A stretch of 64,000 bases of DNA from Microcaldota archaeon (GTDB lineage Archaea; Micrarchaeota; Micrarchaeia; Anstonellales; Bilamarchaeaceae), in contig JAFGCC010000014.1 of the NCBI GenBank assembly GCA_016932815.1, positions 1-64,000 on the forward strand, in the 5' to 3' direction. Of this stretch, positions 1 to 8,317 are shown one piece after another. The notes under the pieces are model-generated. The model saw only the letters and a list, made by a program, of their open reading frames with translations. It made no database searches and was not told where the DNA came from. The number at the start of each line of letters is the position of its first letter. Position 1 is the stretch's first letter. Made by a program: the position numbers and the translations under genes.

Positions 1-1
1 G

Positions 2-127
2 GAGTTCCTGCGGGTAAAGAAGATTCTGCTTGATTACGTGCTTGCGGAACTGGAAGGGAAAAAGAAGTGCGAATTAAGCATATTCAATATAAAGAAGGGA
101 GCAGGCAGGCCCAAAAGGGGGCAATAG
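2..127 (+). CDS. C-terminal fragment of an unidentified protein
   Basis: Frame 2 is open from the left edge to a TAG stop and encodes about 41 residues, rich in Lys and Leu and ending in GAGRPKRGQ. The gene begins outside the window, so only its tail is visible. It converges on the HEAT-like gene on the other strand with about 25 bp between stops. The basic GRPKR tail would suit a nucleic-acid-binding protein, but no family can be named from this piece. Confidence 0.5.
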   Translation, partial: EFLRVKKILLDYVLAELEGKKKCELSIFNIKKGAGRPKRGQ

Positions 128-152
128 CAACAAGGGGGGAAGCTTGTGCCGT

Positions 153-875
153 TCATCCGCCGTTTTCCAGAATTTCGCGCAAGCCTTTGATGAAATCCTC
201 ATCGGCCCTGCATGAGTGCATTCCTCCCGCAGGAGGCGGTGCATCCGAAGAGCCTTCATTCTCCAAGATGCGCAGCAGGACACCCGTATCCTTGCGGAGG
301 ATTGCGGATGCCGCAGCCCTGACTTCCGGATGGGAAGAATCCGTTTCCGCAAGCTTGAGCGCTTCCGCGTTCCATTGAAGGCTCCTGAGTGCGCGTATCC
401 CCGAATCCGCGTGCGCGGTGTGCAGGGCAACGAATTTGAGGCATTCTTCGCTCCAGCTGAGCTTTTGCACCGCGAGCATCCTGGCCTCCTTGTTTTGCGA
501 GAGCACTGCAATCCCCTGGAGCGCCCCGTCTTCCCGGGAGAGCTTTTCAACTGCGGAAATTGCGGAATCTTCGTGCGGAGAATGCATCGCGATGTATTTT
601 AGCGGGAAAACGATGCGCGGGAGCTTTAAGAGCCTGCCTAGCGCCTCCTTGCGCGTATCCGCATAAAAAGAATGGGCCGCAACGTAGGAGAGTGCGTCCT
701 CATCCTGTGCAAGCATCCGCACTGCGGCAGCCCTCTTCCTTGGGCTCCTGCTTGCGGCAAGCCCCACGGCTTTTGAGATTTCCGCGCCCCCCATGTGCGG
801 GCCGCACATTACCGGGCTTTTGCGTTTTTCCTGTGGGGCGTTTCCGCCGCGGGGGGAATTAACCTGTTTTCTCAT
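153..875 (-). CDS. HEAT-like helical repeat protein
   Basis: Encodes about 240 residues made of degenerate helical repeats of roughly 20-25 residues. Each unit resembles 'AL.YVA.HS...D.R.EAL.RL', as in HEAT/PBS-lyase repeats, so a solenoid binding surface is likely. There is no signal peptide or catalytic motif. The ATG at 875 is preferred over the in-frame ATG at 887, because the TATA box at 904-913 places transcription start near 883-885, downstream of 887. It is divergent from a second protein with similar repeats, and the same repeat style recurs in the J-domain proteins near 39-42 kb. The partner is unknown. Cytoplasmic location is inferred. Confidence 0.75.
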   Translation of the reverse strand: MRKQVNSPRGGNAPQEKRKSPVMCGPHMGGAEISKAVGLAASRSPRKRAAAVRMLAQDEDALSYVAAHSFYADTRKEALGRLLKLPRIVFPLKYIAMHSPHEDSAISAVEKLSREDGALQGIAVLSQNKEARMLAVQKLSWSEECLKFVALHTAHADSGIRALRSLQWNAEALKLAETDSSHPEVRAAASAILRKDTGVLLRILENEGSSDAPPPAGGMHSCRADEDFIKGLREILENGG

Positions 876-903
876 GAAAATACACATTTATTTGGGCGGG
901 GAA

Positions 904-913
904 CTATTTAAAG
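904..913 (-). promoter_or_regulatory. TATA box for the minus-strand HEAT-like gene
   Basis: Read on the minus strand this is TTTAAATAG. It lies about 30 bp upstream of position 883-885, giving a leader of about 8-10 nt before the ATG at 875. Confidence 0.55.
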
Positions 914-990
914 CTTGCCTGCAGCCGAGAGCGGGGAAGGGATTTTCATGCACATTCGCAGGTTCCCGGCGCATGTGTCCTGCGGGTGCG

Positions 991-999
991 TTTATAAAC
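991..999 (+). promoter_or_regulatory. TATA box for the plus-strand HEAT-like gene
   Basis: TTTATAAAC lies about 30 bp before a predicted start site near 1020. A GGGTGAG Shine-Dalgarno-like site at 1021-1027 follows, then the ATG at 1032. Confidence 0.6.
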
Positions 1000-1031
1000 A
1001 GTTCCAGACACAAATATCCTGGGTGAGACTA

Positions 1032-2078
1032 ATGAAGATGCACAGGGTTCTAATGCAGAAGGAAGGGGCTGCGCTCTCAGGCGGGATTCGGGGGAAGCAT
1101 GGTGGGCAGGACATGCAGCTTGCGCCCAGGCAGCTTGCCAGGATGCTAAATAGCTCACACGCGCCCACCAGGTGGGAAGCGCTCAGGCAGCTAAAGGGCA
1201 AGAAGGCACTAACTCTCCTTGCGATAAATTCCGGCTATCCCGATGTCAGGAGGGACGCAACCGCCATGATAAAAGATGACGAATTGCTCTACAAGGTTGC
1301 GCGCGAATCCAAGGACCCCCTCATCCAGACTTCCGCAGTTGGGGAAATATCAAGCCAGCAGATGCTAGTTAGAATGATGGGCAGCCAGTCAATACCTCCC
1401 CATGCCAGGGAAGTCGCAATGAGCAGGATTGATGATTTGCCCGCGGCAAAGGGGCGCAGGGATTCAGCAATTCTCGAACCGATAAACACTGCAAACGTGG
1501 ATGAACTAAGGCGCATGTCCCTCAATTCCCCATGCCCAAAAACAAGGGTTGCCGCGGGCCTCGCAGCAGTTGCATTCACCAGGGAACTAAACAGGATGGT
1601 GCTAGCGGAAATAGCAGAGGAAACCGTGGAGATTAATGTGGGAATTGCAGCCATAAGAAAGATACGGAACCCCGGGCTGCTCGAAAACCTTGCCCTCTCA
1701 GATACTCTTGTCCTCGAAAAATCCGGAAAGACGTTTGCGCCAATCCTCCAGCTTGAAGCGGTAAAAAACACCCACTGCCCGGAATGCCTAAAGAGGGTGC
1801 TCCTAGGAAGCGGGAAGGAGGAAGTGCGGGATGCTGCGGCAGTGCAGATAGCCAGCCTCAGAGGGGGAGCCATGATTCTGGTAAACATCATAGTTTCTGC
1901 CAAAAGCCCGCATGAAGGAATTTCCGCCGCAATCAGGGCGCTGCACGATGTGGAATTGCTTGAAGGGATTAGCGGGAACGTTAATGCGAATGCGGGCATA
2001 CGCCTTGAAGCGGGCAGGCGGATTGTGGAAATCGAACAATTTGAAGCCAGGCTTGCGCGGGAAATCGAAGTGGCATAA
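1032..2078 (+). CDS. HEAT-like helical repeat protein
   Basis: Encodes 348 residues. From about residue 30 onward the protein is a series of helical repeats (for example 'ARMLNSSHAPTRWEALRQL' and 'LLAINSGYPDVRRDATAMI') typical of HEAT/ARM-like solenoids. The reading frame is open farther upstream, but the TATA box at 991 and the GGGTGAG site at 1021 select the ATG at 1032. It is divergent from a shorter repeat protein and ends one base before the convergent HTH-ACT regulator. No catalytic motif, membrane segment or signal peptide is visible. It probably acts as a protein- or nucleic-acid-binding scaffold, with the partner unknown. Confidence 0.75.
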   Translation: MKMHRVLMQKEGAALSGGIRGKHGGQDMQLAPRQLARMLNSSHAPTRWEALRQLKGKKALTLLAINSGYPDVRRDATAMIKDDELLYKVARESKDPLIQTSAVGEISSQQMLVRMMGSQSIPPHAREVAMSRIDDLPAAKGRRDSAILEPINTANVDELRRMSLNSPCPKTRVAAGLAAVAFTRELNRMVLAEIAEETVEINVGIAAIRKIRNPGLLENLALSDTLVLEKSGKTFAPILQLEAVKNTHCPECLKRVLLGSGKEEVRDAAAVQIASLRGGAMILVNIIVSAKSPHEGISAAIRALHDVELLEGISGNVNANAGIRLEAGRRIVEIEQFEARLAREIEVA

Positions 2079-2079
2079 A

Positions 2080-2580
2080 TTATTCTATCGAAAGCCTGTT
2101 GATTTCCCGCATTCCCCTCAATTTGGAGAGCGCGTTTGCAGGAAGCCTTTTTTCGAGCACGATTGTTAATTTCGGGTTCGGGTAGATGTCCGGGTCGTCT
2201 GCTACAATCTGCCGGATTGTGATTTTCGCATCGGAGATGATTTTCGTTGCCCTGCCTATAATTCCTACCGCGTGCGGCTCCGCTTCTATTACTATTACTT
2301 CAAAGCCCAGGTGCCTTGCCGCCTTCCCTATGAATGCGGTTGGCTCGAGGTGCCCGAAGATTCCCTGTAGTTCGGGAATTGCGGAAATCATGCGGGCGGT
2401 CTCCAGGACCACCCTGCGGTCTATTTCAAGTGCCCGTGCAATCTTTGCAGGGCTCATTTCTATTTTCCCACAGTAGATGCCCCCCTCTTTGCTGACGGAC
2501 AAGCCGTATCTTAGGAAGGTTTCCGCAACCCTTTTTCGCATGGGGAAGCACGAGAACGCGCTCTCAAGTATCGGATACAT
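2080..2580 (-). CDS. HTH-ACT amino-acid-responsive regulator (TrpY-like candidate)
   Basis: Encodes 166 residues. The N-terminal part (about 10-65) looks like a winged-helix/HTH ('MSPAKIARALEIDRRVVLETAR'). The C-terminal part (about 90-166) is an ACT-like domain ('AVGIIGRATKIISDAKITIRQIV'), which usually binds an amino acid. It matches the archaeal COG2061-type group of ACT-containing regulators. The gene is divergent from trpE, and both promoters appear to share one TATA element at 2605-2618. In Methanothermobacter the Trp repressor TrpY, also HTH plus ligand-binding domain, is divergent from its trp operon. By that analogy it may repress trpEGDCFBA and itself. The TrpY box TGTACA is not seen here, so the operator must differ. 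Confidence 0.75.
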   Translation of the reverse strand: MYPILESAFSCFPMRKRVAETFLRYGLSVSKEGGIYCGKIEMSPAKIARALEIDRRVVLETARMISAIPELQGIFGHLEPTAFIGKAARHLGFEVIVIEAEPHAVGIIGRATKIISDAKITIRQIVADDPDIYPNPKLTIVLEKRLPANALSKLRGMREINRLSIE

Positions 2581-2604
2581 AATGTATATTTTTGTGCGCT
2601 AAAG

Positions 2605-2618
2605 CTTTAAATATATCA
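2605..2618. promoter_or_regulatory. Shared bidirectional TATA element between regulator and trp operon
   Basis: The AT stretch TTTAAATATAT reads as a TATA box on both strands. On the plus strand it predicts a start near 2636, before the GGGGGAGG ribosome site and the trpE ATG at 2649. On the minus strand it predicts a nearly leaderless start at the regulator ATG (2580). It is flanked by an imperfect direct repeat, TTTGTGCGCTAAAGC (2591-2605) and TTTGCTCAAAGC (2619-2630), a plausible operator pair. Confidence 0.55.
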
Positions 2619-2648
2619 TTTGCTCAAAGCACATGGGGGAGGATTAAG

Positions 2649-4082
2649 ATGATTTACAAGAAACTTGGGATAAACATAAACCCTTACCAGCTATATGCGC
2701 TAATAAACAGGGAGCACGAGGAATCCTTCCTCTTAGAATCGCATGAGGGGCGCGAAAAACTGGCGAGGTTCTCGTTTATCGGCTTCAACCCTAAAAAGCG
2801 CATAAAGGCGCGGGGAAGCGTTGTTTTTGTGGAGGGCGAGGAGACCGATTCGGATGCGCCCCTGAGGGTTCTGGATAATGAATTGCCCAGAATCAAGGTG
2901 GAAAAAGAGGGCTTCGTTGGGGGCGCAGTTGGATATTTCTCTTATGAATACGCAAGGAGGCTTGCCGGAATCCTTGATGAGGATAAGCCCGGAAAAGCAT
3001 TCCCTGATTTTGAATTCGGGATTTTTGAAGATTGCATAATATATGACCACCGCAAGAGGAGCGTGCACTATTTATCCCACGGGGAGGACCGCTCAGAAGA
3101 GGTGCGCTCAATTTCCAAGGAGGACTTGTTTTTGGGCCCATTTGAGAGCGGAAGGCCCAAGGAGAACATGGGCAGGGAAAAATACGAGGGAATAGTGGAA
3201 GCTGCAAAAGAGAAAATAAACGATGGGGAAATCTTCCAGGTCGTGCTCTCGCGCAAATACGAGGTTCCCTTTGAGGGCAACCCGCTTAGGCTGTATAATT
3301 ACTTGAAACAGGTTAATCCCTCCCCGTATATGTATTTTCTTAGTTTCTGCGACCGGAAGGTAATTGGGGCTAGCCCGGAAAACCTGGTCAGGGTTACTGC
3401 CATGGGTGAAAAATCGGGGGGGAATCCGGAGGTCAGGGAACCTTCGGTTCCAACTCGCCTCAGAGAGGCGAACCCTCAAACTGAAGGGGGGGTGTCCCCC
3501 CCTGCGGTTCGGATTGACAGTTATGCGACGCTTGCAGGAACGAGAAAGAGGGGGAAAACCCCGCAGGAGGATTCCTCGCTTGAAGCGGAATTGCTCTCCG
3601 ATGAAAAAGAGCGCGCGGAGCACCTCATGCTGGTTGATTTGACCAGGAACGATGTGGGCAAGGTTTCGCGCTTTGGGAGCGTGAATGTGCCCGAACTAAT
3701 GGAGGTGCACAAGTACTCGCACGTGCAGCACCTTGCCTCGCACGTGGTTGGGGAGCTTGCAGAAGGGAAGGACTGCTTTGATGCGTTCAATTCGCTCTTT
3801 CCCGCGGGAACGGTTTCCGGTGCGCCCAAGGTTCGCGCAATGGAAATAATAGATGATCTTGAAGAGAGTGCCCGCGGGCCTTACAGCGGCGCAGTCGGGT
3901 ACTTCTCCTTCAACCGCAACTGCGATTTCGCAATCGCAATACGCACCCTCTTTGCAAAGAGGCAGAAAGCCTGCGTGCAGGCCGGGGCGGGAATAGTCTA
4001 TGATTCTGTCCCTGCAAAAGAATACGATGAAACCGAGAACAAGATGCGCATATTGCTCAATGCACTGGAGGTGTCCCAATGA
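2649..4082 (+). CDS. trpE: Anthranilate synthase component I
   Basis: Encodes 477 residues and makes anthranilate from chorismate, with ammonia supplied by TrpG; this is the first committed step to Trp. The chorismate-binding core is clear: FQVVLSRKYE, GASPENL, LAGTRKRG, EHLMLVDLTRNDVG, and the C-terminal PAGTVSGAPKVRAMEIIDDLE and GAVGYFSFN. The ATG at 2649, behind a GGGGGAGG site, is chosen over the open frame upstream. About 34 extra residues lie between SPEN and AGTR (about 254-288), a segment that is only about 16 residues in E. coli TrpE. They are encoded by a palindrome-rich DNA stretch. The insertion lies in a surface loop and keeps the frame. The gene overlaps trpG by ATGA, so translation is probably coupled. 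Confidence 0.96.
   Translation: MIYKKLGININPYQLYALINREHEESFLLESHEGREKLARFSFIGFNPKKRIKARGSVVFVEGEETDSDAPLRVLDNELPRIKVEKEGFVGGAVGYFSYEYARRLAGILDEDKPGKAFPDFEFGIFEDCIIYDHRKRSVHYLSHGEDRSEEVRSISKEDLFLGPFESGRPKENMGREKYEGIVEAAKEKINDGEIFQVVLSRKYEVPFEGNPLRLYNYLKQVNPSPYMYFLSFCDRKVIGASPENLVRVTAMGEKSGGNPEVREPSVPTRLREANPQTEGGVSPPAVRIDSYATLAGTRKRGKTPQEDSSLEAELLSDEKERAEHLMLVDLTRNDVGKVSRFGSVNVPELMEVHKYSHVQHLASHVVGELAEGKDCFDAFNSLFPAGTVSGAPKVRAMEIIDDLEESARGPYSGAVGYFSFNRNCDFAIAIRTLFAKRQKACVQAGAGIVYDSVPAKEYDETENKMRILLNALEVSQ
3437..3511. repeat. In-frame palindromic element inside trpE
   Basis: Three perfect short hairpins stand in tandem: GGAACC-TTC-GGTTCC (3437-3451), CGCCTC-AGA-GAGGCG (3456-3470) and seven G, TGT, seven C (3486-3502). 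Alternative longer pairings also exist: CCTTCGGTT (3441-3449) with AACTGAAGG (3479-3487), and CGAACC (3469-3474) with GGTTCG (3506-3511). The block coincides with the extra loop in TrpE. The architecture recalls Rickettsia palindromic elements, which insert in frame in genes. No second copy was noticed in this window. Confidence 0.8.
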
Positions 4083-4699
4083 ATACTAGCAAGATGGAGG
4101 GCAGGGGGACTGTGTGCAATAAGAGGATACTAATAATTGACAATTACGATTCGTTTGTCTATAACCTCTACCAATGCCTGGGGGAGCTTGGGGCAGAACC
4201 CATTGTGCGCAGGAACGACGAGGTTACGCTTGAAGGGATACGGGAGATGAATGTTTGCGCAATAGTCCTATCCCCCGGGCCGGGGCACCCGGAGAACGCG
4301 CGGGATTTCGGCGTGTGTGCGGACGTGCTATCATCTTTGCCGGATGTTCCCATACTGGGAGTGTGCCTTGGGCACCAGGGGATAATAACGCATTTTGGGG
4401 GGAAGGTGGGGAAGGTCCTGCCCATGCACGGAAAGGTAAGCGTGGTTTCACACAGCGGGAAGGGGCTCTTTGAGGGGATTCCCAATCCGCTTGAAGTTAT
4501 GCGCTACCATTCGCTTGCGGGGCTTGAGATTCCAGAGTGCCTGGAAGTCTGCGCAAATGTTGAGGGGGACGGGTGCGTAATGGCGGTTGCGCACAGGGCG
4601 CAGAAGATATACGGGCTCCAATTCCACCCCGAGAGCATAATGACGCAGGAAGGCAAAGGGATTCTTTATAATTTCCTAAAGATTGCGGGGGTTTTGTAA
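4079..4699 (+). CDS. trpG: Anthranilate synthase glutamine amidotransferase subunit
   Basis: Encodes 206 residues of a class I glutamine amidotransferase that delivers ammonia from glutamine to TrpE. Visible motifs are LIIDNYDSFVYNL near the N terminus, the oxyanion segment LSPGPGHPE, the nucleophile motif GVCLGHQGI and the His-Glu of LQFHPESIMT. The ATG overlaps the trpE stop as ATGA. About a dozen residues precede the usual family start, so the N terminus is slightly long. It lies one base before trpD and belongs to the trpEGDCFBA operon. It could also serve p-aminobenzoate synthesis in principle, but the context argues for Trp. Confidence 0.95.
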   Translation: MNTSKMEGRGTVCNKRILIIDNYDSFVYNLYQCLGELGAEPIVRRNDEVTLEGIREMNVCAIVLSPGPGHPENARDFGVCADVLSSLPDVPILGVCLGHQGIITHFGGKVGKVLPMHGKVSVVSHSGKGLFEGIPNPLEVMRYHSLAGLEIPECLEVCANVEGDGCVMAVAHRAQKIYGLQFHPESIMTQEGKGILYNFLKIAGVL

Positions 4700-5698
4700 A
4701 TGGTAAAAATGCTGCAAAGGATAATGGATAAGGAGGGCATGGATTCTTCCGAAGCGGAAGCCCTGATGCGCTCTATTATGGGAGGGGAATTTTCCGATGC
4801 GGAGATTGCGGGGATTCTCGTGGCCCTCAAGATGAAAGGGGAAAGCGTTGAGGAGATTTCCGCTTTTGCAAAAGTCATGCGGGAGAATTCGGTCCGCATA
4901 GCCCCAAAAGTGGAGGGGGCGCTGGTTGATACCTGCGGAACAGGCGGGGACTCGCTTGGGACTTTCAACATTTCCACCGCTGCCGCATTCATTGCCTGCG
5001 GGGCGGGAATCCCGATTGCAAAGCACGGGAACAAGGCGGTTTCGGGAAAAAGCGGCTCGGCAGACGTTCTTGAGGAGCTTGGAGGAAGGATGCTTAGCCC
5101 CCCGCAGGTGGAAGCGTGCATCGGGGAAGTCGGGTTCGGGTTCATGTTCGCGCCCTTTTTCCATCCCGCAATGAAGAACGTGATGCCCGTTAGGGGGGCG
5201 CTTGGGGTGCGCACGGTTTTCAATATCCTAGGGCCGCTAACCAACCCTGCTGGTGCGCAAGCGCAGGTTCTTGGGGTATTCGAGCCTTCGCTCCTGCCCA
5301 AGATGGCGCAAGTGCTTGATTCCTTGGGAGTCGGGCACGCATTGGTAGTACATTCTGGGGGGATGGATGAACTTGGGCTAGGCGAATCGGAAGTTGCCGA
5401 ACTAAAAAATGGGAATGTGGAATCGTATTCGCTTGATTCTGCGGAGTTCGGGTTCCTTCCTGCAAAGATTCCCGCATGCTCATCCGCTTCGGAGAGCGCG
5501 GAAATCGTGCGGGGGGTTCTTGAAGGGAAGGCTGGGCCTGCGCGGGATGTTTGCGTGCTCAATGCGGCAGCCGCAATCTACGTTGGGGGAGGCGCTTCAG
5601 GCATCGGGGAGGGAGTTGGGATTGCGGAGAATTCGATTGATTCGGGTTCTGCTCTTGGGAAGCTTGAAGAGTTTGCCCGTTTTGGGAGGGATGGATAA
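4700..5698 (+). CDS. trpD: Anthranilate phosphoribosyltransferase
   Basis: Encodes 332 residues and transfers phosphoribose from PRPP to anthranilate. The family signature is complete: DTCGTGGDSLGTFNISTAAAF for PRPP and metal binding, then KHGNKAVSGKSGSADVLEELG, HPAMKNVMPVR, and NILGPLTNPAGA. The length is normal for the family. The ATG follows the trpG stop directly and the stop directly precedes trpC, indicating co-transcription and probably coupled translation. It is cytosolic, with no unusual insertions. Confidence 0.96.
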   Translation: MVKMLQRIMDKEGMDSSEAEALMRSIMGGEFSDAEIAGILVALKMKGESVEEISAFAKVMRENSVRIAPKVEGALVDTCGTGGDSLGTFNISTAAAFIACGAGIPIAKHGNKAVSGKSGSADVLEELGGRMLSPPQVEACIGEVGFGFMFAPFFHPAMKNVMPVRGALGVRTVFNILGPLTNPAGAQAQVLGVFEPSLLPKMAQVLDSLGVGHALVVHSGGMDELGLGESEVAELKNGNVESYSLDSAEFGFLPAKIPACSSASESAEIVRGVLEGKAGPARDVCVLNAAAAIYVGGGASGIGEGVGIAENSIDSGSALGKLEEFARFGRDG

Positions 5699-6526
5699 AT
5701 GGATATCCTAGACAAGATTGCGGCGCAGGTTAGGCAAACGATTGATTCTGGCTACTATTCGTGCAGGAGAGCAGATGAAAGCGAATGCTACCTTCTTGGC
5801 TCTAAATTCCGCTCCCTATCCAAAAAGATGCGCGGGGGGGAGTTTGCGCTAATTTCCGAAATAAAGCCCGCATCCCCATCTTCCGGGAGGATTTTTTCCG
5901 GGGAAATTGCGGAGGCTGCGCGGCAGATGAGGCAGGGAGGGGCAAGCGCCATCTCCGTCCTTACCGAACCGGAATTCTTCGGCGGGGAGCTGGAGAACAT
6001 AACGATTGCAAAAAGGGAGAGCGGTCTTCCCATCCTCATGAAGGATTTCATAATAGAGCCCCTGCAGCTTGAAGCGGGGGCACGCTGCGGGGCGGACATC
6101 GCATTGCTAATCGTTTCGCTATTTGAGCGCGGATACTGCTTGCTGGATTTGGATTCGATGATTGAACGCGCGCATTCTCTTGGGATGGAAGTGCTGCTTG
6201 AAGCGCATACCACAGAGGAGTTTAGGCTTGCCCTTGATACTGAAGCGGACATATTGGGAATAAACAACCGGGACCTTGGGAGCATGGAGGTTTCAATCGG
6301 GAATACGCTGGAAATACTCTCGGATGCCGGATGCACCTGCAAAGGAGGGTGCGAGGGGGGCGAAAGGGATGCCGTTAATGGAAAGCCGGTAATTAGCGAA
6401 AGCGGGATATCCACTAGGGAGGACGTGCTCAGGGTTAAGGAAGCCGGGGCAGGCGGGGCGCTAATTGGAACTTCGATACTACGCTCGCCTGATATTGCGG
6501 GGAAATTGCGGGAGCTGGTTTTATGA
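5699..6526 (+). CDS. trpC: Indole-3-glycerol phosphate synthase
   Basis: Encodes 275 residues of a TIM-barrel enzyme that closes the indole ring. Recognisable active-site segments are EIKPASPSSGRI, SVLTEPEFFGG, LPILMKDFI, EVLLEAHT, GINNRDLGSMEVS, VISESGIST and ALIGTSIL. Compared with the usual enzyme it carries an extra loop before VISESGI of about 16 residues, Cys/Gly-rich (CTCKGGCEGG). Similar Gly/Ser/Cys-rich loop insertions occur in AroD and MTAP in this window. It overlaps trpF by four bases (ATGA). Confidence 0.95.
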   Translation: MDILDKIAAQVRQTIDSGYYSCRRADESECYLLGSKFRSLSKKMRGGEFALISEIKPASPSSGRIFSGEIAEAARQMRQGGASAISVLTEPEFFGGELENITIAKRESGLPILMKDFIIEPLQLEAGARCGADIALLIVSLFERGYCLLDLDSMIERAHSLGMEVLLEAHTTEEFRLALDTEADILGINNRDLGSMEVSIGNTLEILSDAGCTCKGGCEGGERDAVNGKPVISESGISTREDVLRVKEAGAGGALIGTSILRSPDIAGKLRELVL

Positions 6527-7143
6527 AGGCGAAAATCTGCGGGATAATGCGGGAAGAGGATGCGGAACTCGCAGCGGGCCTTGGGGCGGATTTTTTGGGA
6601 GTTGTCATGGCTCCAGAATCCAAAAGGAGCATTTCCGCACAGGAAGCGCGGAGAATCCTCTCGTGCGTTTCCATTCCGGGGGTTGTAGTTACCACGCATT
6701 CATCCTTGGAGGAATTGCAGGAAATTGCAGGGAATGTTGCGCCTTCTTATTTGCAGCTGCATTCGGATGTTCCCGTAGATGTCCTTGAGGGGCTTGCCGG
6801 GGAAACCAAGCTGATAAAAACCCTGCGGGCAGTTGCGGGAAGGGAAATTGGGGAATACACCAAACTCATGCGCGAATACGCAAAATACTCGGAATTCTTC
6901 CTTTTGGATGGGGAGAAGGGAGGCTCCGGGAAAACGATTGACTGGGGGATGTGCGCAAAAATCGTGGCGGCGGCTCCGAAGCCCGTGTTCCTTGCAGGAG
7001 GGCTGAATCCGGAGAACGTGCGCGAGGCAATTGGCGTTGTGAGGCCCTTCGGGGTGGACGTTTCATCCGGGGTAGAAGAGTGCCCTGGGAAAAAGAGCGC
7101 GGAGAAAATGCGAAGATTCATAGAGGTGGCAAACAATGGGTAG
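6523..7143 (+). CDS. trpF: Phosphoribosylanthranilate isomerase
   Basis: Encodes 206 residues and performs the Amadori rearrangement of phosphoribosylanthranilate. The N-terminal [10 protein letters not shown] (catalytic Cys of KICG), the [15 protein letters not shown] segment with the catalytic Asp, and [11 protein letters not shown] plus GVDVSSGVE at the C-terminal phosphate site are all present. Length is typical. It overlaps trpC by ATGA and trpB by eight bases. As in most prokaryotes outside the enterics it is not fused to TrpC. Confidence 0.95.
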   Translation: MKAKICGIMREEDAELAAGLGADFLGVVMAPESKRSISAQEARRILSCVSIPGVVVTTHSSLEELQEIAGNVAPSYLQLHSDVPVDVLEGLAGETKLIKTLRAVAGREIGEYTKLMREYAKYSEFFLLDGEKGGSGKTIDWGMCAKIVAAAPKPVFLAGGLNPENVREAIGVVRPFGVDVSSGVEECPGKKSAEKMRRFIEVANNG

Positions 7144-8317
7144 GTACTTTGGCAGATATGGCGGGCAGTTCGTGCCCGAAACCCTGATTCCGGCAATGAA
7201 GGAACTAGAAGCCGGATACCTGAAGTTCAAAGACGATGATGGATTCAGGGAGGAACTTGAGTATTATTTGCGAGAATATGCGGGGAGGGAGACTCCCTTG
7301 TATTTTGCAAAGAGGCTGAGCGCGGAGCTTGGGGGAGCGAAAATCTACATAAAGAGGGAGGACCTGCTCCATACGGGCGCGCACAAGATAAACAACGCGC
7401 TTGGGCAGGCACTCCTGGCAAAGAGGATGGGCAAAAAGCGCATTATAGCCGAGACCGGGGCGGGCCAGCACGGGGTTGCAAGCGCAACGGTTGCAGCGCT
7501 TTTGGGCCTAGAATGCGAAGTGTACATGGGAAAAGTGGATACGCAGAGGCAGGCGCTAAACGTTTTCCGGATGAAGCTCCTTGGGGCAAAAGTGAATGTG
7601 GTGGAGACCGGTTCGCAGACGTTGAAGGATGCCGTAAATGATGCCCTGAGGGATTATACTGCGAACTTCTCTGATACCCATTATCTTTTAGGCTCGGCCC
7701 TTGGGCCCCATCCGTATCCCACCATGGTGCGGGATTTCCAGTCCGTAATAGGGAGGGAGGCAAGGGAGCAGATTCTGGAGGCGCAGGGGAAGCTCCCCGA
7801 TTGCCTGATTGCCTGTGTTGGGGGAGGAAGCAACGCAATAGGGCTGTTCTACCCCTTCTTGGATACCCACGTAAAAATGATTGGGGTTGAGGCCGGGGGA
7901 AACGGAAAGAAGCATGCAGCGCGGCTTGGGGGAAAAGGGAGAGTCGGAATCCTGCACGGGATGATTAGCTACCTGCTTGAAGACTCTAATGGGCAGATAG
8001 AGGAAACGCATTCGGTTTCCGCTGGGCTTGATTATCCCGCTGTGGGCCCAGAGCACTGCGAACTAATGGATGCGGGGCGCGTTTCTTATGTTTCCGCACT
8101 TGATTCGGAAGCGCTGGAAGCGTTCCATTTGCTTTCGTCCACTGAAGGGATTATTCCCGCCCTTGAGAGCGCGCACGCGGTTGCGCACGCACTAAAGGTT
8201 GCAAAGGAAATGGGCGGAGAGGAGAGCATCATAATCAACCTTTCAGGCAGGGGGGACAAGGACGTTGAGCAGGTAAAAAAGATGGAGGATTCTGGGAAAA
8301 GAGAGGTGGAAAAATGA
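7136..8317 (+). CDS. trpB: Tryptophan synthase beta chain
   Basis: Encodes 393 residues of the PLP-dependent subunit that condenses indole and serine. It starts with the typical [16 protein letters not shown] and carries the PLP lysine in [13 protein letters not shown], the [10 protein letters not shown] segment, [10 protein letters not shown] for phosphate binding and LSGRGDKD near the C terminus. It is a TrpB1-type chain with the [10 protein letters not shown] region needed for pairing with TrpA, which is encoded directly downstream with an ATGA overlap. It has no obvious insertions. Confidence 0.97.
   Translation: MGRYFGRYGGQFVPETLIPAMKELEAGYLKFKDDDGFREELEYYLREYAGRETPLYFAKRLSAELGGAKIYIKREDLLHTGAHKINNALGQALLAKRMGKKRIIAETGAGQHGVASATVAALLGLECEVYMGKVDTQRQALNVFRMKLLGAKVNVVETGSQTLKDAVNDALRDYTANFSDTHYLLGSALGPHPYPTMVRDFQSVIGREAREQILEAQGKLPDCLIACVGGGSNAIGLFYPFLDTHVKMIGVEAGGNGKKHAARLGGKGRVGILHGMISYLLEDSNGQIEETHSVSAGLDYPAVGPEHCELMDAGRVSYVSALDSEALEAFHLLSSTEGIIPALESAHAVAHALKVAKEMGGEESIIINLSGRGDKDVEQVKKMEDSGKREVEK

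Noticed and set aside
2592-2648. N-terminal extension of trpE
   Set aside because: It runs through the shared TATA element and operator-like repeat; the ATG at 2649 has a proper ribosome site.
2581-2648. Leader peptide for the trp operon, analogous to the aromatic one
   Set aside because: The predicted transcript start is only about 13 bp from the trpE ATG, so there is no room for a leader ORF.
4666-5562. 298-codon open frame antisense to trpD
   Set aside because: It is a shadow of trpD caused by the GC-rich codon pattern; Ser/Pro-rich composition, no ribosome site and no recognisable domain.
5788-6699. 303-codon open frame antisense to trpC/trpF
   Set aside because: Shadow frame over two well-supported genes, low-complexity composition.
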